Assembly (NCBI GenBank): GCA_013619035.1 | Contig: JABXKX010000533.1 | Span: 1-15,174, forward strand | From: Peptostreptococcaceae bacterium | Lineage (GTDB): Bacteria; Bacillota_A; Clostridia; Peptostreptococcales; Acidaminobacteraceae | DNA: 15,174 bases | Direction: 5' to 3' | Part shown: in pieces, positions 7,801 to 15,174 of the stretch | Layout of the letters: each line of letters opens with the position of its first letter | Numbering within the stretch: the stretch's first letter is position 1 | Notes under the pieces: generated by a model | The model's database searches: none | What the model was told of the DNA's origin: nothing | Seen by the model: the letters and a program-made list of their open reading frames with translations, nothing else | Program-made: the position numbers and the translations under genes

Positions 7801-8870
7801 TACAACACCCCGCTTATCGCTTCTGTTGGACATCTTGATTCGCACAAACCACATCTGATACATCTTGAAGGATCCGTTATTATTTTCTTATCCAAAGACA
7901 TTGCTATTTCAGGACAAATCTTAATGCATTTCTTACATAGAACACATTTAGCTTGATCGATATTTGGAAAACCACCTTTACCCTTAGGAATTATTTCTAG
8001 AGGTGTTTCTCTTAAACTTTCAATGCTTTCTATTTTATATTTATTCATAACAAAAGGCAGTTCATCCACTATTTGATCGTAAACTTGACGCCCATTGATG
8101 AGTGCAGAAGATAACATTTGTACCAAATCAGCACCTGCCAATATAAACTCAAGGACATCTTCTGCCGTACTAACACCACCACAAGCTATAATTGGTAAAT
8201 CGGGATAGTGTTTTCTAATTGACATGACCCGTTGTAAAGCAATGGGTTTAATGGCAGGACCTGAAATCCATGAATGGCCTTCATCAACACCTATTGTAAC
8301 TGCTCTATTTTTTAAACTAACACAAATGCCTGGTCCTACTGAATTGATTGCAACAACTCCTTTAGCACCACATGATACTGCCGTTTCGATAAAACCAAGA
8401 TAATCTTGTTCATGAGGACTAAGTTTTATAAATACGGGTTTATCAGTTAAGCGACATATTGAGGTAACCAAATCTTTTAATGCATCTTTTCCGTAATGAG
8501 TACTGACCTCAAAAAAATCTGCATACTCTTCTAATACAGGAATAGATTGTTCAAAATCTTCAGCCGTATATCCTGCACAAACAATTAATGGTTTCTTTAG
8601 AGTCTTCTTTAGTTCAGGCAAAATGTACTTATACCACTCAGTTAAAGGTAATTCACTCCAAAGTTCGGTATTGTAAACCAAATGATTACTTGCAACAATA
8701 CAGGGTTTTTTCACCTTAGCGCCTTCAATAGAGATTGTTTTAGTAACAATACCTCCAACTTTTGAGTCATTAAAAAATTGTAGACTATGTAAACTACCGA
8801 CACTTGGTCCTGATGCAGGTAATAATGGATTCGAAAATGTTTGACCTAATAGTTTGACCTCAAGTTTCAT
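7800..8870 (-). CDS. Dihydroorotate dehydrogenase/PreA-like flavoprotein with two C-terminal [4Fe-4S] clusters
   Basis: The start is set at MKLEVKLLG (356 residues) because GGAGGAATTTAAT precedes this ATG; an in-frame ATG five codons upstream overlaps that ribosome site itself. An FMN-type TIM barrel covers about 1-290, with TKT at 43-45, FIKLSP near 147, AINS at 174-177 and the phosphate-site segment ACGGVSTAEDVLEFILAGAD. Two ferredoxin motifs follow: C309, C312, C315, C319 and C337, C340, C343, C347. This is the layout of PreA, the C-terminal half of dihydropyrimidine dehydrogenase, but no PreT or GltD-like NAD(P)H partner is nearby. The usual NxSCP active-site loop reads VSTHYG (122-127), so the normal catalytic cysteine is absent. 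It probably moves electrons between the ferredoxin clusters and FMN to reduce or oxidise a ring intermediate. It may stand in for part of YgfK (inference). It starts in an ATGA overlap with ssnA. Confidence 0.85.
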   Translation of the reverse strand: MKLEVKLLGQTFSNPLLPASGPSVGSLHSLQFFNDSKVGGIVTKTISIEGAKVKKPCIVASNHLVYNTELWSELPLTEWYKYILPELKKTLKKPLIVCAGYTAEDFEQSIPVLEEYADFFEVSTHYGKDALKDLVTSICRLTDKPVFIKLSPHEQDYLGFIETAVSCGAKGVVAINSVGPGICVSLKNRAVTIGVDEGHSWISGPAIKPIALQRVMSIRKHYPDLPIIACGGVSTAEDVLEFILAGADLVQMLSSALINGRQVYDQIVDELPFVMNKYKIESIESLRETPLEIIPKGKGGFPNIDQAKCVLCKKCIKICPEIAMSLDKKIITDPSRCIRCGLCESRCPTEAISGVL

Positions 8871-10117
8871 ATTAAATTCCTCCATAAAGCTTCTATAATT
8901 TCTTGATTAATTGTTTCTTTCAGTATCAGTTGATGTTGATCTACTTGCAATTCTCCTCTTATAAAAACGGCATAGGGTCTCAAAGCTTCAAAAACACCAA
9001 ATATTAAATGACCAAATGCATTATTTGCATTCATGGGTGTAATTGATTCATAATCTATCAATAAAAAGTCACTATCATACTCTTTTTTAATACGTCCAAC
9101 ACGACAACCATATAAACGATTAAAGTAGTTATAACTCGTTAACAGTTGTTTTCTAATCCATTCAAAACTTACTTTGCTTGGGTGATTTCTAGACTGATTA
9201 CCTACATAGTAAAGATTTTGATAGGCTTTTGCTATGTTTGCTCCTAAACCGTCTGTACCAACTAATACTGGGATATCATGAGTCACTAATAGTTCGTTGT
9301 TGTATAAACCAACTGCATTGTTCAAGTTGGAACTAGGACAGACAGCGACATAACACCCTTTTTCTTTGATAAGCGAAGCTTCAAAATCATTGATATATAA
9401 ACAGTGAGCAAGTATTGAGTCCTCGTTGAGTAAACCAAATGTATCTAATCTCTCCACAACCCTGCATTCATAGTTAGACTCACATAAGTCTTCATCTATT
9501 TGACTTTCAGCAACATGAATATGAATCGGTTTATCATTTACAACCTTAGAAACTTGTTCTAGTGTTTCATCTGATAAAGACAAACTGGCATGTAAACCAA
9601 AATGACCTTTGTGTATAGAGGTTTGGATGTTTTCGTCTATACACTGTTTAATATCAAATCGGTCACTGGTTTCGAAACACAACAGATGTTTTATGTTTAG
9701 TTTGTCGAGTTCTTCATGAATTGCTGACAAACTTCCTGTAATCTCACCAGAGGCATGGTGATCAATTAAACTTGTTACACCACATAAAAGTGACATTTGA
9801 CCATATGCTTTAGCACTTTCTCGTATACTTAAAATAGTCAGTTCTTTATCAAACTTCCACCATATCTGATCCAGTATTTCTAAAAAATTATTAGGTGAGG
9901 CTTTTAGTGGCGCTCCTCTAAATAAAGTAGAATATATATGAGTGTGACCATTTATCAATCCTGGAATTAACAACTTACCTTTAGCATCATACACTTCATA
10001 ATGCCCTTTGTAGTTTTTCATATCACCAACATCAATAATTGATTGATTATAAATCACATAACCATTTTCTATATAATTTTCAAAATCGTATATTCGAGCA
10101 TTAATTATGGCTTTCAT
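8867..10117 (-). CDS. ssnA: SsnA-like aminohydrolase (ATZ/TRZ, guanine-deaminase-related amidohydrolase)
   Basis: A 416-residue metal-dependent amidohydrolase. Mononuclear metal site residues are H58 and H60 in LINGHTHIYSTLFRG, H201 in IHIHVAES (with E204), H238 in LAHCLYIND and D289 in GTDGLGANI; all are present. The family deaminates or dechlorinates aromatic N-heterocycles, with guanine deaminase and the triazine hydrolases as relatives. SsnA of E. coli sits between ygfK and ygfM in the equivalent locus, and the same order relative to the flavin protein and the FAD subunit is kept here apart from the inserted PLP gene. A deamination or ring-opening step on a purine-derived intermediate is inferred. 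Start chosen at MKAIINARIYDF, preceded by AAGGAGGCATC inside the hydantoinase gene. Its TGA overlaps the next ATG as ATGA. Cytoplasmic; no signal peptide. Confidence 0.83.
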   Translation of the reverse strand: MKAIINARIYDFENYIENGYVIYNQSIIDVGDMKNYKGHYEVYDAKGKLLIPGLINGHTHIYSTLFRGAPLKASPNNFLEILDQIWWKFDKELTILSIRESAKAYGQMSLLCGVTSLIDHHASGEITGSLSAIHEELDKLNIKHLLCFETSDRFDIKQCIDENIQTSIHKGHFGLHASLSLSDETLEQVSKVVNDKPIHIHVAESQIDEDLCESNYECRVVERLDTFGLLNEDSILAHCLYINDFEASLIKEKGCYVAVCPSSNLNNAVGLYNNELLVTHDIPVLVGTDGLGANIAKAYQNLYYVGNQSRNHPSKVSFEWIRKQLLTSYNYFNRLYGCRVGRIKKEYDSDFLLIDYESITPMNANNAFGHLIFGVFEALRPYAVFIRGELQVDQHQLILKETINQEIIEALWRNLI

Positions 10118-11381
10118 GATGCCTCCTTAAATACAAGCCCTTTTTTGTGTACAATTGATCTTGCTCCATAACAACATCTCCTCTGAGTATTGTCATGACA
10201 ACTTTTGATTTTATGGGTTGATCATAAACACTATAATCACACTTTGAATAAATTGAATTCGGTAATGTAAAACGTTGATCATCTAAAATTGCAAAATCTG
10301 CATCTTTGCCTATCTCAATTTTTCCTTTATGTTGTAATCCAAATATCTGTGCTGGATTTTCAGTAAATTTAGTAATGATCTCTGGACCGAATAATTCGTA
10401 CATCAGTGGAAATGCTAAACCCAACGAACCAATCCCTTTAGGAATCATATCTACATGATTAGAAGCATATTTCTCATCCAGCATAAACGGACAATGATCG
10501 GTACCAATAGTATCTAATTTCATAATATTTTCTTTCATCAAACCAACAGATTCCATAGAACGAATCGGTGGTGCTAACAAATATTTTCTACCCTCGGGAT
10601 TTAAGAATAATGACTTATTCAAATGAAAATATTGAGGACAACTTTCTAAAAAAAGTTTTCCGGGTAATCGTTCTATATTCTCAAGTGTATGACCTGAAGA
10701 AACATGTACAATATACAGTTTCCCAGATGATGTTTTTAACAGTTCAATTAAGCGATTTACAGCTGACCACTCCGATGCTTCACTTCTTGATAGTTCATAG
10801 TCTCTTATATCATTACATGGAAGAATCATCTCATCATCTTCAGAATGTGCTAACACCAATAATTCTGTATTCAGTAGTTTCTTTATATACTCCTCAGAAC
10901 ACCTTCTGTTGGAATCCGAATACGTGGTGAAAACTTTGATACTTGTTATGCCCAATATCTTTACTTCACCCACTAATTCATTGATATCATCTTGATAATT
11001 ACCTAAAGTACAGTGAAAGGCAAAATCAACAACACAATTATCTGCTTCATTTAATCGTCTAGCAAATACCTCATTTAGTTCATTATTTTTATATATAGGA
11101 TCTAGAAAATCAATAAGTGTTGTGACGCCACCAGATACTGCAAGTTGACTACCTGATAAGAAATCATCCGCCGAATATGTTTGACCAATATTTAAATGTA
11201 AATGTACATGTGGATCAATCAATCCAGGCAATACTTTCAAATTTTGAACATTGATGGTTTTAACAGCTGGCAAGACTGCATCACTAATGGATGCAATCTT
11301 TTCACCTGATACATAAATGTTTTTCTTTTTAAACTGTCCATCAATAAAACAGTCACCATTGATTATCCTTAGATCATACAT
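10101..11381 (-). CDS. hyuA: Hydantoinase/dihydropyrimidinase-family cyclic amidohydrolase (HyuA/YgeZ-like)
   Basis: A 426-residue amidohydrolase of the dihydropyrimidinase/hydantoinase/allantoinase group, which hydrolyses cyclic amide bonds in five- or six-membered N-heterocycles. The binuclear metal site can be traced: H58 and H60 in DPHVHLH, the lysine expected to be carbamylated K149 in ITSIKVFTTYS, H179 in LVLAHSED, H226 in YIVHVSSGH, and D295 in GTDHCPF. A C-terminal beta segment with GKIEIGKDADFAIL is usual for the superfamily. In this cluster the natural substrate is probably a reduced or partly opened purine ring product rather than hydantoin or dihydrouracil (inference). The stop of the preceding PLP gene and this ATG are one base apart with no strong ribosome site, so translation probably relies on coupling. 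It ends 17 bases inside ssnA, supplying AAGGAGG as that gene's ribosome site. A pyrimidine-biosynthetic dihydroorotase is unlikely from the context. Confidence 0.87.
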   Translation of the reverse strand: MYDLRIINGDCFIDGQFKKKNIYVSGEKIASISDAVLPAVKTINVQNLKVLPGLIDPHVHLHLNIGQTYSADDFLSGSQLAVSGGVTTLIDFLDPIYKNNELNEVFARRLNEADNCVVDFAFHCTLGNYQDDINELVGEVKILGITSIKVFTTYSDSNRRCSEEYIKKLLNTELLVLAHSEDDEMILPCNDIRDYELSRSEASEWSAVNRLIELLKTSSGKLYIVHVSSGHTLENIERLPGKLFLESCPQYFHLNKSLFLNPEGRKYLLAPPIRSMESVGLMKENIMKLDTIGTDHCPFMLDEKYASNHVDMIPKGIGSLGLAFPLMYELFGPEIITKFTENPAQIFGLQHKGKIEIGKDADFAILDDQRFTLPNSIYSKCDYSVYDQPIKSKVVMTILRGDVVMEQDQLYTKKGLYLRRHHESHN

Positions 11382-11382
11382 G

Positions 11383-12783
11383 TTACAGTCCCATTATTTC
11401 ATATAATGCTTTATGATGTTCTTCTCTGTACTTCAAAATTAATTCATCAACTTCTTGTACTTTATTGGCTTCATTTTCCCAAAACTCTTGATATAACATT
11501 TCATTTAAAGCTTCAACAGTTTTACCTTGTTGTTCTACCCATGTGTAGTATTTTAAATTATGCCATCTCAGTTGATTGTTTCTATCACCTTCAAAGAAAT
11601 AACTTGGTTCTTGATATTTTACGACACGTTCATAAATCGATTGGATATCAGCTTCTGTATAATCTGGCATAGTATCCATTACAGAATGATATCTATCTAA
11701 TGAATCGGTTGCAACAACCATAATATTTTCATCAGTTCCTAAATCATAATGTTTTGCTGTTTTTATAGCTCCAATAATATTTGCAACGCCAGAGATACCC
11801 AGTTTATCAGACATAAATTCTACTAAGTCTGAATCCATAAATGTCTTAAGATATGCTTTGCCTTTTTCCGAAGAAATAACTTTCAACAATCTTTTACAGT
11901 CCATATCATCGATTTGTACAACGCCATCACAGTTCATGACATTGTGAATCCATGTGACGTGTTTATCGCCAATGCCTTGAATATCATGTCCACCATATCC
12001 ATTTAAAGATAACGTTGGACATTGAATCGGCTCTCCTGCTACTACTTTTGCATTAGGAAATACTTTTTTAATTCGATCACCACTGGCAATTGTGCCTGCT
12101 GAACCAACTGTTAAAACTACAGCTGATATGCCTTTATTACCAATTTCTTCATCATGAACCAACTCAATCATTGTATTTCCTGTCACATATTCATGAAATC
12201 TGTAATTGGCAAAAGATTCAAATTGGTTTAATATTCTTATATGTTCAGGATCATTTTCAACCAATTCATGTGTTTTATCATATATTTCTTTTACATTAGA
12301 TTCACAGCCAGGTGTTGCAATAACTTTAGATCCATATTTTTCAATTAAATCAAAACGTTCCTGAGACATTTCTTCTGGCAAAATGACCAAAGAATCATAG
12401 TTCATTCTCGAACTAACAAATGCACCACCAACGCCGTAATTCCCAGTACTTGGCCAAACTAATTTATGAATATGTGGGTCTACTAGATTTTCTACCGTTT
12501 TTTCTGTTAATACAGAATAGGTAGGTCCTACTTTATGACTTCCTGACGGAAAATTCTTGGCAAACAGCACAACGATATTTGCTTTAACACCTGTAAATTC
12601 AGGTGGTAATACAAAATAATTGTAACTGTCATCTCCATTTCTCCAAGTAATATTGTATAAATTAAGTGGATGTAATGAATCCTTATCTTTCATTTCTAAT
12701 GCTGCTTTTCTAACGGTTTCATCAATTTTCCAAGGATGTAACATCTCTTCATATGTTGGTCCGATAAAAGGTATTTTATTCAT
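11383..12783 (-). CDS. PLP-dependent fold-type II lyase in the YgeX position (candidate ammonia-lyase)
   Basis: A 466-residue enzyme of the tryptophan-synthase-beta/cysteine-synthase fold. The probable Schiff-base lysine is K84 in SGSHKVGPTYSVL. A phosphate or substrate loop STGNYGVGGAF starts at 112, and a glycine-rich PLP-phosphate loop TVGSAGTIASG lies near 225-235. About 60 C-terminal residues form a helical tail rich in Glu, Lys, Trp and Tyr. It sits directly after ygeW, where E. coli has YgeX (2,3-diaminopropionate ammonia-lyase, about 398 residues), but the lysine motif differs from the NAFKMLGG-type motif I recall for YgeX, and the protein is longer. It may therefore be a distinct subfamily doing the same or a neighbouring beta-elimination that yields a keto acid and ammonia. 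TAGGAGG precedes the start, 8 bases after ygeW; one base separates its stop from the next ATG. Fold assignment is firm, function inferred. Confidence 0.8.
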   Translation of the reverse strand: MNKIPFIGPTYEEMLHPWKIDETVRKAALEMKDKDSLHPLNLYNITWRNGDDSYNYFVLPPEFTGVKANIVVLFAKNFPSGSHKVGPTYSVLTEKTVENLVDPHIHKLVWPSTGNYGVGGAFVSSRMNYDSLVILPEEMSQERFDLIEKYGSKVIATPGCESNVKEIYDKTHELVENDPEHIRILNQFESFANYRFHEYVTGNTMIELVHDEEIGNKGISAVVLTVGSAGTIASGDRIKKVFPNAKVVAGEPIQCPTLSLNGYGGHDIQGIGDKHVTWIHNVMNCDGVVQIDDMDCKRLLKVISSEKGKAYLKTFMDSDLVEFMSDKLGISGVANIIGAIKTAKHYDLGTDENIMVVATDSLDRYHSVMDTMPDYTEADIQSIYERVVKYQEPSYFFEGDRNNQLRWHNLKYYTWVEQQGKTVEALNEMLYQEFWENEANKVQEVDELILKYREEHHKALYEIMGL

Positions 12784-12791
12784 AGTGCCTC

Positions 12792-13754
12792 CTATAAGGT
12801 TAAAGCCATAACAGCTTTCGCTGTATGGAGTCTATTTTCAGCTTCTTGATATACAACAGAATGTGGTCCATCAATAACAGAATCTTCTACTTCATTGCCT
12901 CTATCAGCAGGTAAAGCATGCATATATTTAACATCTTGATCTGCTAATTTCATTTTTGCTTCAGTACATTTCCAAGTCTTAAAATCTTCGATATTCACAT
13001 TAGGATCTTTTCCACTCCACGATCCCCAATTTTTAGGTATAACAATATCAGCATCTGCGAAAGCTTCATTGATGTCATGAGTAATTTTAAATGCACCTCC
13101 ATGTTTCTGAGCATTTGCTCTAGCTTCTTCTACAACCCAATCCGGCATTTCAAATCCTTTTGGATAAGCTAACGTCACATTCATTTTAAATCTCGGGAAA
13201 AGCAACGCTTGAGTTAATGGGACACTGATAGGCTTTTTATGACTGGTTGCATAAGTCCAAATAATCGATACTTTTAAATTCTTTGTTTCTGGACATAATT
13301 CTTGAATGGTCATTAAATCCGCTAATCCTTGCATTGGATGGAATAAATCACATTGAAGATTCATAATTGGTCGACTTGAATGTTTGGCCATTTCATTAAG
13401 ATATTTATTACCAATTTCCCAGAAACAGTTTCTACAGGCGATGCCATGACCAAAACTAGATAATATAACCGCTGTATCTTTTGCAACTTCACCATGAGAT
13501 ATTTGCATTGTTGAAGTATCTAAAAAGTTCGCGTGACCTCCTAATTGAGCCATGCCCATCTCCATCGAATTCCTTGTACGTGTAGATTCTTCAAAGAACA
13601 TCAATGCGATGGTCCTGTTTTTTAAATAGTCTGTTGTCACATCCATATAATGTTTTCTCTTTAAATCTTTTGCAGTTTCAAGTAACATGTTGATTTCATG
13701 GTTATTCCAATCTCTTAAAGTAATAAAATGTTTTCCCTTTAATTTGCCGTACAT
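12792..13754 (-). CDS. ygeW: YgeW-like knotted carbamoyltransferase
   Basis: A 320-residue aspartate/ornithine carbamoyltransferase superfamily member. The carbamoyl-phosphate site is clear: STRTR at 57-61, SHGEVAKDT near 86-93 in the place of the usual 80s-type loop, and [12 protein letters not shown] with HPMQ at 139-142. The second-substrate half ends in HALPADRG (279-286) and [14 protein letters not shown], in the style of the YgeW group rather than the HCLP loop of ornithine carbamoyltransferase. E. coli YgeW is about 396 residues as I recall, so this copy would be shorter. The likely reaction in a catabolic cluster is phosphorolysis of a carbamoylated intermediate to carbamoyl phosphate, which carbamate kinase could turn into ATP; no such kinase is in the window. 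Ribosome site AAGGGGGA lies inside the end of the YgeY gene (16-base overlap). The family call is firm; the substrate is unknown. Confidence 0.88.
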   Translation of the reverse strand: MYGKLKGKHFITLRDWNNHEINMLLETAKDLKRKHYMDVTTDYLKNRTIALMFFEESTRTRNSMEMGMAQLGGHANFLDTSTMQISHGEVAKDTAVILSSFGHGIACRNCFWEIGNKYLNEMAKHSSRPIMNLQCDLFHPMQGLADLMTIQELCPETKNLKVSIIWTYATSHKKPISVPLTQALLFPRFKMNVTLAYPKGFEMPDWVVEEARANAQKHGGAFKITHDINEAFADADIVIPKNWGSWSGKDPNVNIEDFKTWKCTEAKMKLADQDVKYMHALPADRGNEVEDSVIDGPHSVVYQEAENRLHTAKAVMALTL

Positions 13755-14953
13755 AAATCCCCCTTATCTGCTAATGGTATTAAAGCATAAAACATTGCTG
13801 CTTCAACCAAATCTGACTTCAATATTTTCTCGTTTGGTGCATGAGCTTCTTCTTCCAAACCTGGCCCAAATCCAATACAAGGTACATCATACATGCCCAT
13901 TATAGATACGCCATTTGTTGAAAAAGTCCACTTATCTAATAACGCTTCTTTTTCAAATAAGTAATCATAAGCACACAACAAATCTTTGCATAATTTATGT
14001 TCTTCTGGAATCACCCAAGTAGGGAAATAACAGGCTACATCGGGTTTCAAATCTTTGTATGACGGTCGTTCATAACGATACATACTCACATTGGCATTAG
14101 CACTCTTAACACTTTCTAGAGCGTTTATTTCGTCGATAGCAGTTGCTTCACTTTCTCCAAATGTCAGTCTTCTATCAATTGAAATGGAACAGCCATCAGC
14201 TACTGCACATCTAGAGGGTGATGAATAAAATATTTGAGAAACTACCAAAGTACCTTTTCCTAAAAAGTCATCATGTTTTAATGTTTCATTTAATTGTTCT
14301 AACTCGGTGATAATCTTAGCCATTTTATATATTGCATTATCCCCTCGTTCTGGTGCTGAACCGTGTGCACTCGTCCCTTTAACTTCTACAAGAATTTCCA
14401 TTCGACCACGTTGTCCCCTGTAAATATTAAGTCCTGTAGGCTCTGTAGAGACAACAAACTCCGGTTCAATTATCTTTTCATTAAGAATATATTGCCAACA
14501 TAGACCATCACAATCCTCTTCTTGAATAGAGCCAACGACCCACACTGTATGATTTTCCAAAAGTCCAAGTTCTTTCATGTACTTAGCGCCATAAACCGCT
14601 GAAGCAAATCCGCCTTCTTGATCACTTGCACCTCTACCATATATGTAACGATCATCTTCTTTACCTTCAAATGGATCAAAGGTCCAGTTCTCTCTTACAC
14701 CTACATCGACGGTATCAATATGACCATCGAAAGCGATCACTTTTTTACCACTACCCATTCGGCCTAAAATGTTACCCATTTTATCAATAATGATTTCATC
14801 ATATTCCAAAGCTTCCATCTCTTCTTTTATTCTTTCAATAACACCTGCTTCGCCACAACTAAGAGAAGGAATAGAAATCATGTCTCGTAAAAATTTATAC
14901 AACTGCTTATCATATTTTTTGGATAAAGCCCCAAGTTGATATCTATAATTCAT
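13739..14953 (-). CDS. ygeY: YgeY-like M20 family metallohydrolase (selenium/purine-cluster type)
   Basis: A 404-residue zinc-dependent amidohydrolase/peptidase of the M20 family. Visible metal and catalytic residues: H78 and D80 in FDGHIDTVD, bridging D111 in [10 protein letters not shown], the general-base/metal pair E145-E146 in [11 protein letters not shown]171 in STEPTG, and a late histidine H371 in [10 protein letters not shown]. All expected ligands are present, so the enzyme should be active. M20 enzymes of this kind hydrolyse N-acyl or N-carbamoyl amino acids. Because YgeY proteins co-occur with YgeW and a PLP lyase, a role in freeing an amino acid such as 2,3-diaminopropionate from a ring-opened purine derivative is inferred, not shown. 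No signal peptide, hence cytoplasmic. The start follows AAAGGAGAT and overlaps the preceding gene by 11 bases; its end overlaps the carbamoyltransferase start by 16 bases. An ordinary dipeptidase or ArgE/DapE role is less likely given the neighbours. Confidence 0.88.
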   Translation of the reverse strand: MNYRYQLGALSKKYDKQLYKFLRDMISIPSLSCGEAGVIERIKEEMEALEYDEIIIDKMGNILGRMGSGKKVIAFDGHIDTVDVGVRENWTFDPFEGKEDDRYIYGRGASDQEGGFASAVYGAKYMKELGLLENHTVWVVGSIQEEDCDGLCWQYILNEKIIEPEFVVSTEPTGLNIYRGQRGRMEILVEVKGTSAHGSAPERGDNAIYKMAKIITELEQLNETLKHDDFLGKGTLVVSQIFYSSPSRCAVADGCSISIDRRLTFGESEATAIDEINALESVKSANANVSMYRYERPSYKDLKPDVACYFPTWVIPEEHKLCKDLLCAYDYLFEKEALLDKWTFSTNGVSIMGMYDVPCIGFGPGLEEEAHAPNEKILKSDLVEAAMFYALIPLADKGDLCTAN

Positions 14954-15174
14954 TTTTTATCTCCTTTATATAATCTTCAATAAGATTCAGTGCTGTCGTT
15001 TCACGGTATGCTTTTGTAGACCGTTTATCATCACTTCCATTCATCAAACTTTTATACCCAATAAGTAAACTTGATAGATCTTTATCTTTAATAAATTTTC
15101 TTTCAAGTTCCATATTTCTTATGACCAAATCATTTACAGCACCTATGGTAATTCTTATATCATTAGGTTGATAC
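14943..15174 (-). CDS. C-terminal fragment of a xanthine dehydrogenase-family FAD-binding subunit (partial, runs off the window)
   Basis: The reading frame is open to the right edge of the window and gives 76 C-terminal residues ending in KEIKNEL. An internal TTG or ATG could be mistaken for a start, but the frame continues upstream through [13 protein letters not shown], so this is the tail of a larger gene. The segment fits the C-terminal domain of molybdenum-hydroxylase flavin subunits (CO dehydrogenase flavoprotein C-terminal type): an IRITIGAV strand, a helix and loop, then [19 protein letters not shown], which resembles the family's DxRSTxxYR signature. The same layout (GAYRRALAEALLEDIL) ends the other FAD subunit in this window at 5870-6607, so two such subunits flank the pathway. 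Its last 11 bases overlap the start of the YgeY-like gene, and they contain that gene's AAAGGAGAT ribosome site. In E. coli, xdhABC lies upstream of ygeW, which agrees with this position. Family call fairly firm; exact subunit not determinable. Confidence 0.72.
   Translation of the reverse strand, partial: YQPNDIRITIGAVNDLVIRNMELERKFIKDKDLSSLLIGYKSLMNGSDDKRSTKAYRETTALNLIEDYIKEIKNEL

Noticed and set aside
10568..10930. Plus-strand open frame of 120 codons
   Set aside because: It is antisense within the well-supported hydantoinase gene, with no ribosome site or recognisable domain; the same applies to the other plus-strand frames at 84, 2678, 5512, 11406, 12090 and 13687.
12792..13754. Ornithine or aspartate carbamoyltransferase for arginine or pyrimidine synthesis
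   Set aside because: The HALPADRG loop and the YgeY, HyuA, SsnA and molybdenum-hydroxylase neighbours fit YgeW, and no arg or pyr genes are nearby.
14943..15128. Independent small protein of 61 residues starting at TTG
   Set aside because: The frame stays open upstream to the window edge and the upstream residues complete a flavin-subunit C-terminal domain, so it is a gene fragment caused by the window boundary.
3143..15174. Selenocysteine codons or UGA-as-Trp recoding
   Set aside because: UGA acts as a normal stop in overlapping junctions, Trp residues are encoded by UGG, and no gene needs read-through of UGA.
1..15174. CRISPR arrays, insertion sequences, tRNA or rRNA genes
   Set aside because: No regularly spaced repeats, transposase motifs, terminal inverted repeats or tRNA-like folds were seen on either strand.

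Overview
This is an AT-rich bacterial window in which every supportable gene lies on the minus strand. UGA is used as a stop (for example in the ATGA overlaps at 6604-6607 and 8867-8870) and UGG encodes Trp, so the code is standard and not the Mycoplasma one. Strong AGGAGG-type ribosome sites, low GC and short intrinsic terminators point to a low-GC Gram-positive lineage (Bacillota, or a standard-code Mollicutes relative such as Izemoplasmatales or Acholeplasmatales). The enzyme set implies an anaerobic or fermentative life. The lineage is an inference; no marker gene is present.

Region 1 (15174 to 3143, read right to left) is one compact catabolic operon of at least eleven genes. It enters from outside the window and ends at an intrinsic terminator at about 3103-3139. 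In order it holds: the C-terminal end of a molybdenum-hydroxylase FAD subunit (partial); a YgeY-type M20 hydrolase; a YgeW-type knotted carbamoyltransferase; a PLP fold-type II enzyme; a hydantoinase/dihydropyrimidinase (HyuA/YgeZ-like); an SsnA-like aminohydrolase; a dihydroorotate dehydrogenase/PreA-like flavoprotein with two [4Fe-4S] motifs; a threonine-synthase-like PLP enzyme; and the FAD (YgfM-like), [2Fe-2S] and molybdopterin (XdhD-like) subunits of a xanthine-dehydrogenase-family enzyme. Neighbouring genes overlap or nearly touch, with ATGA and TAATG junctions, so translation is probably coupled.

The gene content matches the E. coli xdhABC-ygeVWXYZ-ygfK-ssnA-ygfM-xdhD locus and its relatives in anaerobes, which have been tied to anaerobic breakdown of purines and uric acid. 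The likely logic (inference) is as follows. Molybdenum hydroxylase(s) adjust the oxidation state of the purine, the flavoprotein does a ring redox step, and the two amidohydrolases open or deaminate the rings. YgeW phosphorolyses a carbamoyl intermediate to carbamoyl phosphate, YgeY removes an N-acyl group, and a PLP lyase releases ammonia and a keto acid. The variant here has notable differences: no full-length YgfK (a stand-alone PreA-like protein sits instead), an atypical PLP enzyme in the YgeX position, an additional threonine-synthase-like enzyme, and a split rather than fused XdhD.

Region 2 (3142 to 1) is unrelated housekeeping or accessory sequence. It holds a promoter with a neighbouring TGTCA-N6-TGACA palindrome, a DUF697/YcjF-like membrane protein, a complete UPF1/IGHMBP2-type superfamily 1 helicase, a strong hairpin terminator, and the probable first codons of a further minus-strand gene at the left edge. 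No tRNA, rRNA, CRISPR, insertion sequence or stretch over 300 bases without a gene is seen.
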